Below are positions 1 through 13,200 of a stretch of DNA of 64,000 bases, one piece after another. The stretch spans positions 2,480,001 to 2,544,000 of the forward strand of contig NC_088300.1 of assembly GCF_032854445.1 (NCBI RefSeq), given 5' to 3'. A program made the position numbers and the translations under genes. Position 1 is the first letter of the stretch. Each line of letters starts with the position of its first letter. The notes under the pieces were generated by a model. That model was not told where the DNA came from and ran no database searches. It was given only the letters and a program-made list of their open reading frames with translations. Origin of the DNA: Liolophura sinensis (taxonomy: Eukaryota > Mollusca > Polyplacophora > Chitonida > Chitonidae).

Positions 1-272
1 ATGTTCCTGCTTAGAGTTCTGAGCCAGATAACATGAATTGATAGCTCAGGTGAATTGATGACATCTTATTCTGTGTGTATATTAATACAGGCATGCACAT
101 CTATTCAAAAGTTATTAATAACCCTCATATCTTCAGGCTATGGGGATATGTGTAATTAAGTTCATATTTGATTGTCAGATTTATCCTCTTTCAAAATGTA
201 CATCTGAGTTTATAACTCTATGTCCTGTCTTTTAATACATTTTTATAAATATGACCTACTGGTGGATGCTAA
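1..272. other. Non-coding flank, no gene seen
   Basis: AT-rich sequence with no supported exon or RNA gene on either strand. It leads directly into the first minisatellite. Confidence 0.5.
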
Positions 273-980
273 TTGTGTTATGACTGTTGTCATGTTCAGA
301 TTGCTTGTGTTATGACTGTTCTCATGGTTCAAATTGCTTGTGTTATGACTGTTGTCATGTTCAGATTGCTTGTGTTATGACTGTTCTCATGTTTAGATCG
401 CTAGTGTTCTGACTGTTCTCATGTTTAGATTGTTAGTGTTCGGACTGTTCTCATGTTCAGATTGCTTGTGTTGTGACTGTTGTCATGTTCAGATTGCTTG
501 TGTTATGACTGTCCTCATGTTCATATTGCTTGTGTTATGACTGTTGTCATGTTCAGATTGCTTGTGTTATGACTGTTGTCATGTTCAGATTGCTTGTGTT
601 ATGACTGTTGTCATGTTCAGATTGCTTGTGTTATGACTGTCCTCATGTTCATATTGCTTGTGTTATGACTGTTGTCATGTTCAGATTGCTTGTGTTATGA
701 CTGTCCTCATGTTCATATTGCTTGTGTTATGACTGTTGTCATGTTCAGATTGCTTGTGTTATGACTGTCCTCATGTTCATATTGCTTGTGTTATGACTGT
801 CCTCATGTTCATATTGCTTGTGTTATGACTGTTCTCATGTTCATATTGCTTGTGTTATGACTGTTCTCATGTTCAGATTGCTTGTGTTATGACTGTCCTC
901 ATGTTCATATTGCTTGTGTTATGACTGTTCTCATGTTCATATTGCTTGTGTTATGACTGTTCTCATGTTCAGATTGCTAG
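273..980. repeat. Minisatellite, 32-bp unit
   Basis: About 22 tandem copies of a 32-bp unit built on TTGCTTGTGTTATGACTGT followed by TGTCATGTTCAGA or a close variant. Units differ mainly at a G/C/T choice (GTTGTC, GTCCTC, GTTCTC) and at CAGA versus CATA. These variants alternate in blocks, which suggests spread by unequal exchange or conversion. The unit contains stop codons and does not code. Confidence 0.93.
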
Positions 981-1766
981 TATAAACCAATATGACTAAA
1001 CATGAGTTACATCATACAATTTTTAGAGGTGAACAAGTTCAGCGAAAGTCTTAATGATGGAATTTATGATGGTGACATGTTAGGCCGTATGGCACAAATA
1101 AGGACTAAACGTTAAAGGCAAAAAAAGCTCTAAATGTCATGTGCCCTGTAACAAATCTGTTGTTTTCCCAGGATAAAGGAAGACAGGCAAACCATGCCCC
1201 ACCATAACAGCTACACAGACAAACTGTATAAATGTCCAGGTGTGTAACATGCACAAATCATTACCTGTAGATATGGAACTAAATCAAAATTGATAGTGGA
1301 TCTCAGTCTCATTGTCAAGATTCAAATGACCACACCACCTTACATTGTACATCGAAATATAGCAAAACAACATGTATGTAAAATATTTCGCCACACAACA
1401 TTGATTAAGTTAATTAACACATCTTTGGCTGATTCCACAAAGCTTTTCTGAATTAGGTCAAAATTTGAAGCCTCCTCACAATGCTTAGTGTGCAGTACTG
1501 GAAAATGATGTTTAGACACATTGTCCTGCAATCACATTTATCAGGTGGTCAAAAGTTTAATGAACATAGCGCCAAAATAAAGCTCTAAAATCACAATTCA
1601 AAATTTTGACTTAAGTCAGAAATGGCTTTGTGGAATCGACCCAGTGTCTAAACTGAAGATCAGTTGTTGATCCTGATGAAATTGTCTGCCTATCTGGATA
1701 TATGAAGCATTCATCATGTGTTAAGATCATATATTATAAGGAAATACAAAAACAAACAAAAAAAAG
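981..1766. other. Spacer between two minisatellites
   Basis: No convincing gene. One short segment, 1172-1239 (+), is bounded by a TTTTCCCAG acceptor and a GTGTGT donor and is open in one frame. Its exit phase does not match the first recognised exon of the downstream gene at 10271, so it was not called as an exon. Confidence 0.4.
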
Positions 1767-3552
1767 TCGAGTGAGATACAGCTGGGTGTTGTCATGATGT
1801 ATCACTGTCTTGTCAGTATAACAAGCACCACAGTCAAGTGAGACACAGCTGGGTGTTGTCATGATGTATCACTATCTTGTCCGTATAACAAGCACCACAG
1901 TCGAGTGAGACACAGCTGGGTGTTGTCATGATGTATCACTGTCTTGTCAGTATAACAAGCACCACAGTCGAGTGAGACACAGCTGGGTGTTGTCATGATG
2001 TACCACTATCTTGTCAGTATAACAAGCACCACAGTCAAGTGAGAGACAGCTGGGTGTTGTCATGATGTATCACTATCTTGTCAGTATAACAAGCACTACA
2101 GTCGAGTGAGACACAGCTGGGTGTTGTCATGATGTACCACTATCTTGTCAGTATAACAAGCACCACAGTCAAGTGAGAGACAGCTGGGTGTTGTCATGAT
2201 GTATCACTATCTTGTCAGTATAACAAGCACCACAGTCGAGTGAGACACAGCTGGGTGTTGTCATGATGTATCACTATCTTGTCAGTATAACAAGCACCAC
2301 AGTCGAGTGAGACACAGCTGGGTGTTGTCATGATGTATCACTGTCTTGTCAGTATAACAAGCACCACAGTCGAGTGAGACACAGCTGGGTGTTGTCATGA
2401 TGTATCACTGTCTTGTCAGTATAACAAGCACCACAGTCGAGTGAGACACAGCTGGGTGTTGTCATGATGTATCACTGTCTTGTCAGTATAACAAGCACCA
2501 CAGTCGAGTGAGACACAGCTGGGTGTTGTCATGATGTATCACTATCTTGTCAGTATAACAAGCACCACAGTCGAGTGAGACACAGCTGGGTGTTGTCATG
2601 ATGTATCACTATCTTGTCAGTATAACAAGCACCACAGTCAAGTGAGACACAGCTGGGTGTTGTCATGATGTATCACTGTCTTGTCAGTATAACAAGCACC
2701 ACAGTCGAGTGAGACACAGCTGGGTGTTGTCATGATGTATCACTGTCTTGTCAGTATAACAAGCACCACAGTCGAGTGAGACACAGCTGGGTGTTGTCAT
2801 GATGTATCACTGTCTTGTCAGTATAACAAGCACCACAGTCGAGTGAGACACAGCTGGGTGTTGTCATGATGTATCACTATCTTGTCAGTATAACAAGCAC
2901 CACAGTCGAGTGAGACACAGCTGGGTGTTGTCATGATGTATCACTGTCTTGTCAGTATAACAAGCACCACAGTCGAGTGAGACACAGCTGGGTGTTGTCA
3001 TGATGTATCACTATCTTGTCAGTATAACAAGCACCACAGTCGAGTGAGACACAGCTGGGTGTTGTCATGATGTATCACTGTCTTGTCAGTATAACAAGCA
3101 CTACAGTCGAGTGAGACACAGCTGGGTGTTGTCATGATGTATCACTATCTTGTCCGTATAACAAGCACCACAGTCGAGTGAGAGACAGCTGGGTGTTGTC
3201 ATGATGTATCACTATCTTGTCCGTATAACAAGCACTACAGTCGAGTGAGATACAGCTGGGTGTTGTCATGATGTATCACTGTCTTGTCAATATAACAAGC
3301 ACCACAGTCAAGTGAGAGACAGCTGGGTGTTGTCATGATGTATCACTATCTTGTCAGTATAACAAGCACTACAGTCGAGTGAGACACAGCTGGGTGTTGT
3401 CATGATGTATCACTGTCTTGTCAGTATAACAAGCACCACAGTCGAGTGAGACACAGCTGGGTGTTGTCATGATGTATCAAGTATAACAAGCACCACAGTC
3501 AAGTGAGATACAGCTGGGTGTTGTCATGATGTATCACTATCTTGTCAGTATA
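1767..3552. repeat. Minisatellite, 67-bp unit, highly homogeneous
   Basis: About 26 copies of a 67-bp unit containing AGTGAGACACAGCTGGGTGT, then TGTCATGATGTATCACT and CTTGTCAGTATAACAAGCAC. Most neighbouring units differ at only one to three positions (CTGTC/CTATC, TCGAG/TCAAG, CACA/GAGA). One unit near 3475 lacks the ATCACTGTCTTGTC part. High identity implies recent amplification. The unit is not coding. Confidence 0.95.
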
Positions 3553-6500
3553 ATTTAAAGGAATATGTCATATTTGGTTGGGTTTTAAATGCTATACTAA
3601 TTTCACTTTACCTAACTGCTCAATGTTTTAAACAGCCTCTGCAACTAATATTTTAAAACTTTCTCAGAAAACTATGGGGTGTAGAGAAATAATTTGCACA
3701 GTTTTATAAAGCTTGCATCTTAAGTGAAACAAACAAATCATTTTTAGCATCATTTTCATATTTGTGTGCATGAATTCAATGAAAAAAAGGCTGTAGTGGT
3801 TGATAAGTGCACATTTACAGTAAATGACATCAGACAAACGGCTGGAGAACGCCAAAGTGTCCATAGGTGACTACCCACTGAACCCCCGTGACTTATACTC
3901 AAAGAACACTTATGGGCTAATTACATGTTTATTACATAAAACTCTTGTATTCAATGATAAATGTTGGATGTATTTTAATTGAAACATGTAATGTACAAAT
4001 ATAGCAACAGTATAATCAAAGTTTTTTTGCTGTTTTTGCTGTGAATGCAGTTTATGTTCTACATACCAATTCTTGAAAATGAGTAAGTATTAGTAATCTT
4101 TCTGTTTATAGCAAAACTGTAACTCACATTGGAAGACATTAATGTTTATGCAAGCCAGGTCATATTGGGTGTAAACATGGATATTTGTCTGTATATCTGT
4201 TTTAGTTAACTTACTTGCAGGACTTTGTCATCCTGTGTTTCTGTGTGTCATTTTGCACTGTTTACTTATTGTTTACAAATGTTTTACCTACATTATTGTA
4301 GAACTGCCACTTGCTCAAATAAATGATATGTTTTCTGTCTTTGTGCTAATTTAGAACATTTGTGGCCTCTCATGTCAAGTTTCATTCTGCCTTTTTTGTT
4401 GATTTTTGTCTGTGGCAATTTAGACACTTGGGTGAGCCATAATCTTCAGTGACAGTTTAAAAACCCTACAAAGTTAGGCTTTTGATCTACCAATGTTTTC
4501 AGCAAATAACAGAAGTTCACCTTGCGCTCATTTGAAATAAGTACTGGTATGTTATGAAGGAAAAAAAAAGTTAAAGAGCATCTTCTAGCTGTACTTTTGT
4601 TCAGATAACAAAAAAGTCTTGCCATCCCATTCTTCACTTTGCTCTTCCACTCGTAAAACAAAGCTCCTCGTTAATGGCCTGTTAAGCAGAACTGTTTTCA
4701 CAGTTTATGTGATACAAGATAACAGTATGAATATATTATGGCTACAGCATGACTGTAACGTTGATTCATATACTGTACCGACACATATCTGTCTTCCATG
4801 GTCCACTGCTCGCAGGCTGTAACAACACTGATTTTGTGAATCAGTTTAGACTGAGTATGTAGTCGCAGCTTTTGCATAAAAATTCTGCTTAGCAAGTGTA
4901 TGATAGGTGATATGTAAATGAAGGCACAGTTGTGATAATACTATTTTTAGCCAGAAAATCCCACACATTAGGTGTCAGTTTTCAGTGGGTTGGTATAAGG
5001 AATTTTTGAAGTAGAATAGTGTGTAAAATTGTCGGTTTAGCCTATCATTGCTATCATGTATTGATTGTGAAAGCTGATTGTAGATCAAATGGGAAAACGC
5101 AAGAAGTTTTGTTCAACTCAATTGTAGCACTTTGTGTAACATTTTTATGAAGTTGATTTTGTCCAGTCAGAGGGCGAACACATAGCATGAATTAATCTTT
5201 CGGGCTGAACAATGAACACACATGTTTGTGTAGCTATAATAAATCAGATGTAAGTTTTCATTGTCTTTAACACAACCAGTCATGTATGTGATCTGTATGG
5301 GAAGTTAAATATAATAACAATAGACATAGTGTGGGATATATTTAAGTACATGTGTATGTGTGGTGTAAAACTGGTACTTGTCAGGAAGTTTACCAGGTGG
5401 TGTAGATCTGTGAAGTCGTCTGTATAAGGGGTAGATATAATGTACCAACATCAGTAATAACATGCCTAATAACACACTTATGTACCCACTATCAGAAGGA
5501 GCAATGGTGCTATTTCATAACTGTTAGAACAGGATGAGCAACAGATAACAACGATCATAAATTGACAATGATGTTTCTTCATGATATAACTATATTGATT
5601 AGAAATTCGTGTATAATTTGTCTTCCCCTTGAAACACAATTATTTGGTGGTCATGGGACAAATGTCCGGGCTGTAAATCAAGGTTCAGAGAATCCGATAT
5701 TGCATTGACTCTTGGGTGCATTTCTTGATTCCATCTCTTATCAGAGGCGTGTTAATGAAGAAAACTCTCTTGTTGTTAATATGTTTACAGTGAAACACTT
5801 GTGGTATTTATTAATTTGCCCAAGTTTTAGTGGCATATCATTTTCTAAAAAGCAGATTGTTTGGTTCATAGAAGAATAATTGCTAATTTATGAAAAGAAA
5901 TCCCTTGCTGGACAATCAGAATAATAACTTTTGTAATAAGCTCTCTAACCCTTGACCAGTGAGGTTTGAATCAAAAGAAGTAAAATATTCTTGATCATAG
6001 TGTATTCAATATTAAATGAATAAATACATAAAAAATGTAATAGGTTATTTATGTGTGTGTGTGTGTTACAGTGCCTTATAATTTACTAGATGCTATCTTA
6101 AAGGAAATGTAATTATGGATTTAATTGTGCAATCCATCATAGTTCTGTTTAATTTTCAGCCAATGAGAGCCCAGTCGGTATTCTGTCAGAACCACTGACC
6201 CCTGATTAGCATTTGGAGAACTTAAGGTTGTGTCTGACTCATTTAACGCAGCACGGTGTGGACACTTCATCTGTACAGGCCACTGGTGAGTAGGTAGTGC
6301 TGGCCTAGACCTATTAGATCACCAGTTTTTACAGGTACATGTACATGGTTACATTTTTGCCCCATATGCATAGGTAGAAATGTTTTTTAAAAACTGCCCG
6401 TCACAGAAACAGGTGGACTTTTTTGTACCTGTCACTTACAGGTATCTACCTGTTGTCATCAGTCTGGCTTGGAAAGCCATATCAGTCTACCATGTTACAA

Positions 6501-6965
6501 GAACATTTGGTTTCAGTAGCATTTTCCTTTTTATTCAATATTCTGATGGGAGCGGGACTTCTGCATAGTTGATTGTCAAAATAACACTTACTTGCAGGAG
6601 TTCAGTCTGTACTTGTGTACACAGGCACTTCCCATTCAAGGGGAACAACCTCAGAAAAGCATTCGGTCTGTGTGCGTTTAGATTTATGTGTGTCTAGAGT
6701 TGCTCCATTTCTAAACCTGCAACGCTCCGTGTACTTCTCAAGCAGGAAAAGTTAACAGTGCGTTCCTAAAGCTGTACACTTTGGGAGGATAGAGAGAGGC
6801 CGGGACTATAAATATTAACTTAACATTGTATTATTTGGGTTATTTGACTGGTGTTTCAATCTGTACTGAAAAAGATTTGACCAACAAGTCATAGCGACTG
6901 CAATGCGGAGAGACTGTTGAGGCGTGCTTGACAATTTTTTATTGATTCACTGGTCTGCTCTGCGT
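3553..6965. other. Long non-coding stretch, no gene seen
   Basis: About 3.4 kb of AT-rich sequence with only short chance open frames (under 80 codons). There are no paired splice sites around a coding-looking frame and no recognised protein motif. It contains short simple-sequence tracts, such as TG repeats near 6053. It may be intergenic or intron of the SAM-domain gene that enters at 10271. Confidence 0.5.
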
Positions 6966-9537
6966 TTTTGGTAGGGTGTGACCTGGTGCAGGGATGTATC
7001 AGAATGGCTTTGTTGTTGCCCAATATGTTTCTGGTAGGATGTAACCTGTGGCTAGGATGTATCGGAATGGCTATGTTGTTGCCCCTTATATTTCTGGTAG
7101 GATGTAACCTGTGGCTGGGATGTATCAAATTGGCTTCAATGTTGCTTCATATGTTTCTGGTAGGATGAAACCTGTGGTTGGGATGTATCAGAATGGCTAT
7201 GCTGTTGCCCCATATATTTCTTGTTGGATGTAACCTGTGGTTGGGATTTATCAACATAGCTGCGTTATTGCCCAATACGTTGCTGGTGGGATGTAACCTG
7301 TGGCTGAGATGTATCAGAATAGCTGCGTTATTGCCCCATATGTTTCTGGTATGATGTAACCTGTGGCTGGGATGTATCAGAATGGCTACGTTTTTCACCT
7401 ATATGTTTCTGGTGGGATGTAACTTGTGGCTGGTATGTATCAGAATAGCTGCATTATTGCCCCATACGTTTCTGGTAAGATGTAACGTGTGGTTGGGATG
7501 TATCAGAACAGCTGCTTTATTGCCCCTATGTGTTTCTGGTAGGATGTAACATGTGGCTGAGAGGTATCAGAATGGCTGTGCTGATGACCTATATGTTTCT
7601 GGTAGGATGTAACCTGTGGCAGGGATGTATCAGAATGGCTACGTTATTGCCCCATATGTTTCTGGTGGGATGTAACCCCTGGGTGGGATGTATCAGAATG
7701 GCTATGCTCTTGCCCCATATGTTTCTGATAGGATGTAACCTGTGGCTGGGATGTATCAGAATAGCTGGGTTATTGCCTCATATGTTTCAGGTGGGATGTA
7801 ACCCCTGGCTGGGATGTATCAGAATAGCTACGTTATTGCCCCATATGTTTCTGGTAGGATGTAACGTGTGGCTGGGATGTATCAGAATAGCTGCGTTATT
7901 GCCCCATTTGTTTCTGGTAGGATGTAACTTGTGGTTGGGATGTATCAGAATGGCTACATTTTTCACCTATATGTTTCTGGTTGGATGTAACTTGTGGCTG
8001 GGATGTATCAGAATAGCTGCATTATTGCCCCATCTGTTTCTGGTAGGATGTAACATTTGGCTGGGATGTATCAGAATAGCTGCGTTATTGCCCCATATGT
8101 TTCTGGTGGAATGTAACATGTGGCTGGGATGTATCAGAATACCTGCATTATTGCCCCATATGTTTCTGGTAGGATGTAACTTCTGTCTGGAATGTATCAG
8201 AATGGCTACCTTGTTTGCCCCATAGGTTTCTAGTGGGATATAACTTGTGGCTGGGATGTATCAGAATGGCTATGCTGTTGCCCCGTATGTTTCTGGTAGG
8301 ATGTAACCTGTGGCTGGTATGTATCAGAATGGCTATGTTGCTTGCCCCATATGTTTCTGGTAAAATGTAACTTGTGGTTGGGATGTATCAGAATAGCTGC
8401 GTTATTGCCCCACATGTTTCTGGTGGGATATAACCTGTGGCTGGTATGTATCAAAATGGCTGCGTTATTGCCCCATATGTTTCTGGTAGGATGTAACCTG
8501 TGGCTGGTATGTATCAGAATGGCTGCGTTATTGCCCCATATGTTTCTGGTAGGATGTAAGTTGTGGTTGGGATGTATCAGAATGGCTACGTTTTTCACCT
8601 ATATGTATCTGGTGGGATGTAACTTGTGGCTGGTATGTATCAGAATAGCTGCATTATTGCCCCATACGTTTCTGGTAAGATGTAACGTGTGGTTGGGATG
8701 TATCAGAACAGCTGCTTTATTGCCCCTATGTGTTTCTGGTAGGATGTAACATGTGGCTGAGAGGTATCAGAATGGCTGTGCTGATGACCTGTATGTTTCT
8801 GGTAGGATGTAACCTGTGGCAGGGATGTATCAGAATGGCTACGTTACTGCCCCATATGTTTCTGGTGGGATGTAACCCCTGGGTGGGATGTATCAGAATA
8901 GCTGCATTATTGCCCCATATGTTTCTGGTAAGATGTAACATATGGCTGGGATGTATCAGAATGGCTATGCTGTTGCCCCGTATGTTTCTGGTAGGATATA
9001 ACTTGTGGTTGGGATGTATCAGAATGGCTATGCTGTTGACCTATATGTTTCTGGTAGGATGTAACCTGTGGCTGGGATGTATCAGAATGGCTGCGTTATT
9101 GCCCCATATGTTTCTGGTGGGATGTAACCCCTGGGTGGGATGTATCAGAATAGCTACGTTATTGCCCCATATGTTTCTGGTATGATGTTACCTGTGGCTG
9201 GGATGTATCAGAATAGCTGCATTATTGCCCCATATGTTTCTGATAGGATGTAACCTGTGGCTGGGATGTATCAGAATAGCTGCATTATTGCCCCATATGT
9301 TTCTGATAGGATGTAACCTGTGGCTGGGATGTATCAGAATAGCTGCTTTATTGCCCCATATGTTTCTGGTAAGATTTAACGCGTGGCTGGGATGTATCAG
9401 AATAGCTGCGTTATTGCCCCATATGTTTCTGGTAAGATTTAACGTGTGGCTGGGATGTATCAGAATAGCTGCTTTATTACCCCATATGTTTCTGGTAAGA
9501 TGTAACATATGGCTGGGATGTATCAGAATGGTTTTTT
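6966..9537. repeat. Large 63-bp minisatellite with higher-order structure
   Basis: About 41 copies of a 63-bp unit containing CCCCATATGTTTCTGGTAGG, then ATGTAACCTGTGGCTGGGA and TGTATCAGAATAGCTGC. As 63 is a multiple of three and the unit lacks stops in one frame on each strand, it gives spurious open frames of up to 231 codons (+, a 21-residue repeat around MFLVGCNLWLGC) and 134 codons (-). Stops interrupt each frame several times and no splice or start context fits, so I read it as non-coding satellite. Roughly 7360-7700 recurs almost exactly 1,200 bp downstream at about 8560-8900, a duplication of several units as a block. Confidence 0.93.
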
Positions 9538-10154
9538 GTTGCCACTGCTGTGTAATTCCATTAATTGTAAAATATGAGCAGATGAGTATCACAATGTGTT
9601 AAACGCTGATGCGATATTTGTGCATATTTTTCGTTCCTGTTTTGAAGCTTTACTGCATTCTTAGCACTGTATGTTGTATTTTTCCGCATGTAAGTTTGAA
9701 TGGTTGGTCAGTTAATAGTAAACATAGTGGAACAGTGACTTGAAATGAAGGAAATGAAGTAATGCGTAGCTGATTTATCTCCAAGATCGTACTGTACTTC
9801 CACTGTACTTGAATCCTGTATAATACATCCCAATTTTGAGTTTGTGATGTTTTGTACCAAAAAGTTATTTGTGTGTTCTTTTTAGACCTGTCAAGTAGAA
9901 ATTCTTCATCCGCATTACTGTTTATTCGGAACATCAGGAAAGCATTCCCTCAAGGCATAAGTTTAACCAAAGGGTACACCATTATATGCTTATTTCTTGA
10001 TGAAAGAAATGTTTTCAATTTACCAACTGTGTGTTTTGTTAGTATAAAGCCAATGCCATATTAATTAAATTTCCTATAAAATATTATGAGGTTAATGTAT
10101 TAACATACATTAGAAATAATTTGACAGAGAACTAATAAAATGGAGTGAGCTTTG
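9538..10154. other. Non-coding spacer upstream of first recognised exon
   Basis: No supported exon. Short open frames here lack splice context. It is probably intron of the SAM-domain gene, because the exon at 10271 begins at a splice acceptor. Confidence 0.45.
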
Positions 10155-10262
10155 TTTCCCGCGGGCTCTGTCTAGTTTCCTCCCACCGTAATGCTCGTCA
10201 CCATCGTATAAGTGAAATATTCTTGAGGACGGCATGAAACACCAATCAAATAAATGAATAAA
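10155..10262 (+). mobile_element. 5'-truncated SINE, family A (3' half)
   Basis: Matches the 3' part of the family A SINE (complete copy at 55358-55628): GGGCTCTG, TTTCCTCCCACC, then ATAAGTGAAATATTCTTGAG and ACACCAATCAAATAAAT. The AATAAATG tail ends about 8 bases before the splice acceptor of the exon at 10271, so this insertion forms the end of that intron. Confidence 0.8.
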
Positions 10263-10270
10263 TGTTTCAG

Positions 10271-13200
10271 ACAGGTTATTGTGAAGAACCATTGTCAGAG
10301 GAACTCGACAGTGCTACCAATGGACAGTCCATCTCCACCTTAGAGCTGAGGACGACTTGTGAGCGGTCACCTAGTTCACCAGGTGCACAGGGGTCAGCAA
10401 GTGCACAGGTGTCACCCAGTGCAGGGATGCTGGCTGGAGTCAGACCTGCTGGGGTCATTAGCAGGAGAGGTGAGTTTGAGGTGGGATCCATTGGATACAT
10501 CTAACAGTCACTATTAGGTTGATAAGGTGAAACTTCTCCATATTTTATAGTAAAATATATTCATTTATTCTGAAGAAAAAGGCAGGGGGGGGGGGGGGGG
10601 GGGGGTGTATTGGCTGATCCTTGTGGTATTAAGTATCTTCTCAATGTCAAAGTCCAGTTGTAGGTAAAAAAAATTTTTGAGAGTGTATGGTGTTCATGAT
10701 GATCGTTGGTGTTTCACCAATATGATGTGTACATGAGAAAGTCTGCAGGTAACTACGTACATTTTAGTTATTTTGCTCACTGAAGTTTTACTCTGGGGAC
10801 TTTAATTCACACATAGCTGGCTGCTGTGGTGTAAGTGTAAACATTTTTCAGTTTCTTACACACTAATAAAATAAATGCAATCATCCTTCACTGTGTTCAT
10901 TTTTGGATGTTGCCAGTACATGGCCAGCCCAGCCAGAGATTTACAGGGGGCCCTAACTACCTGCCCGGCACTCTTAGAGGTACAGATGGGGAGATTCATA
11001 CCTCTACAGCCAGCACCCTTCATGTGGTGAGTCGGTATCAGTCCCTAAGATACAGCTGGCATAATGTCTGATATTTTCACTGTTGCTATTTACCCCAAGT
11101 GTTGTATATACATATATACAAACCAACACATATACAACCAACAATGTTTTCCCATTTCACCAAAATGCATGCTCCTATTATGATTTATATTTAATACTAT
11201 TCTAAAAAATAAGGTTTATGTTTTTTTTATGTTTTTGTTCTGAATATCAGGAAATACTTCTGCTACAACTGTCATAATTTGATGGATTTAACATTGAAAG
11301 AATTGTAACAAAGAGAGAGTTCAATCTCAATGTATTCGAGAATTTATTTTCATTGGGCACATTTTCCACCAATGGTGTGCTCACAGTATTTATACGCCAC
11401 ACTTCAGATTATTTGCCATGGGTCACAACTTGCCATGGGACAATTAATCAATCATTAACCCACAAGAAAGCAAATGAACAAACCATTTTGGACCAACAGC
11501 TGTAAATCAAGAAGAAACCTTGTAATAACGAAAAGTGTTGATGTATTTTGACAGTCCAGCACAGAGCTGGATGCACATGGTGTGTCTCAGTACAGTGGTC
11601 ATCAGAAGACACAGAATATCCCTGATCACCACTCCACAGCTGTCCACCTGAACCAGGCCCGACCCCGGACTGCCCCCACTCTCTACACCAGTGGCCCCGC
11701 CCCCCAGGAACACCCACCTGTCGCCAAGAACAATGCCTGGTCTTCTAGCCACAAGCCCTCCATGCAGGTAACCTCCATATATGGTAGTTTGGCTGTAGAA
11801 GGTGTTCTTACTGGATTTCCAGTTTCTCACCAGTGATGTTGTGAGTTCAAGTCCCCGCTGACTCTCTGGTGATTTTGTGTGGGTAATACTGGACTGAATT
11901 GTTGTTTACTCCATTGTTAAACTTAAATGTTTTTGAATAGTGACAAAAAAATATAGTACAAAATCAAACAAGAAAATTTGTTTTACACATATTACATTTA
12001 TATGTTATGTTAAAGACTTTTCTTATAATTGTTCCTATACTAAATCATCTTGGGGCCTCCATGACTCAGTTGGTTACCGCGCTAGCGCAGCGTGTGAAAT
12101 ATTCCTGAGCACGGAGTAAAACACCAATCAAATAAATACTAAATCATCTTCAGTAAGGTTTAATGTTGAGGTGGTACATGTATTTAAAATCTTTTTCAGA
12201 TAATGACAGTGTTCAATCTGCTGATGACGTGCATGGTGTATCATACAGTATAGCATTGCAAAGCTTTCACTAGTTTTGTAATTGTGATGCACATTGCATA
12301 TTATTTTACAATACAGTAGTAGCTGTACAGTTGCATCTACCATGTACTATCTCTGATTCAGAACGGTGGTCGAACAGCAGTCCCTCGTATGTCTAATACA
12401 GTTGAAGACAGACTCAAAACTCTTTTATCCAACTCTCCCTCTGGTACTGGGAACAAAGTAACAAAAAATGTAAGTAACTTACAAACAAAACTATGTTCTT
12501 CTATTTTTGGCATTTATGGTGTAGAAAGATATTTTCATATTGATATTGATTTGCTGTGGTATAATTGTGGTTTCTGAAAAGTCAAGAGCGTTGAAACATA
12601 ATAAAATAGATAACTCATTAGCAGGCATTTAGCTGTGAAGTTGTGTGTTAGGTCCAACTTTTATTGGCTTGCTTCAACTGTGTGGGCCTTTTATGATGTA
12701 CACTGAAGTCCTACAAACGTATACAAGACGATAAACCTTCAATACACAAATCTGCTAATGACTGCTTAAATTCCTCATGAACAGCATCGGGTGAATTACT
12801 CTCAGCCCAGACCCTGGGTCACAGAGCAGCGCTACCCTCATCATCTCCCCCACAACAGCGTTGTTGTGTACATCACTGTAAGTGGCCTGTTGTCCATGGC
12901 ATGCACCCAGGATCATCCCTGGCTGTGTAACACGCTATACCTGTGTGCATGCTGTCAGTTATCACTCAGACTTTTGCCTGGGATACCAGCTTGATTCTTA
13001 TTACTTCTCCTGGGTCATTCTTCGGTTCAGTGCCTGTTACCTGTGTGTGTCCATATCACCATCCTTGTCATCATTCTTTTAATGCATCCTTTGTATATGA
13101 ATTAAGTTAAGCGAATGAGCATGTAGACAAAATGTAAGGACTTGCTGCATTGTCTTCTACTTTTCTTATCTTTTTCTAATACAATTCCATGGTTTGATTA

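Noticed and set aside
1172..1239. Candidate upstream exon of the SAM-domain gene (IKEDRQTMPHHNSYTDKLYK)
   Set aside because: It has an acceptor and a donor and one open frame, but its exit phase (1) does not fit the phase-0 exon at 10271 and no bridging exon was found.
7530..8225. 231-codon plus-strand open frame with a 21-residue hydrophobic repeat
   Set aside because: Entirely inside the 63-bp minisatellite, equal-quality frames on the other strand, several stops between frames, no start or splice context.
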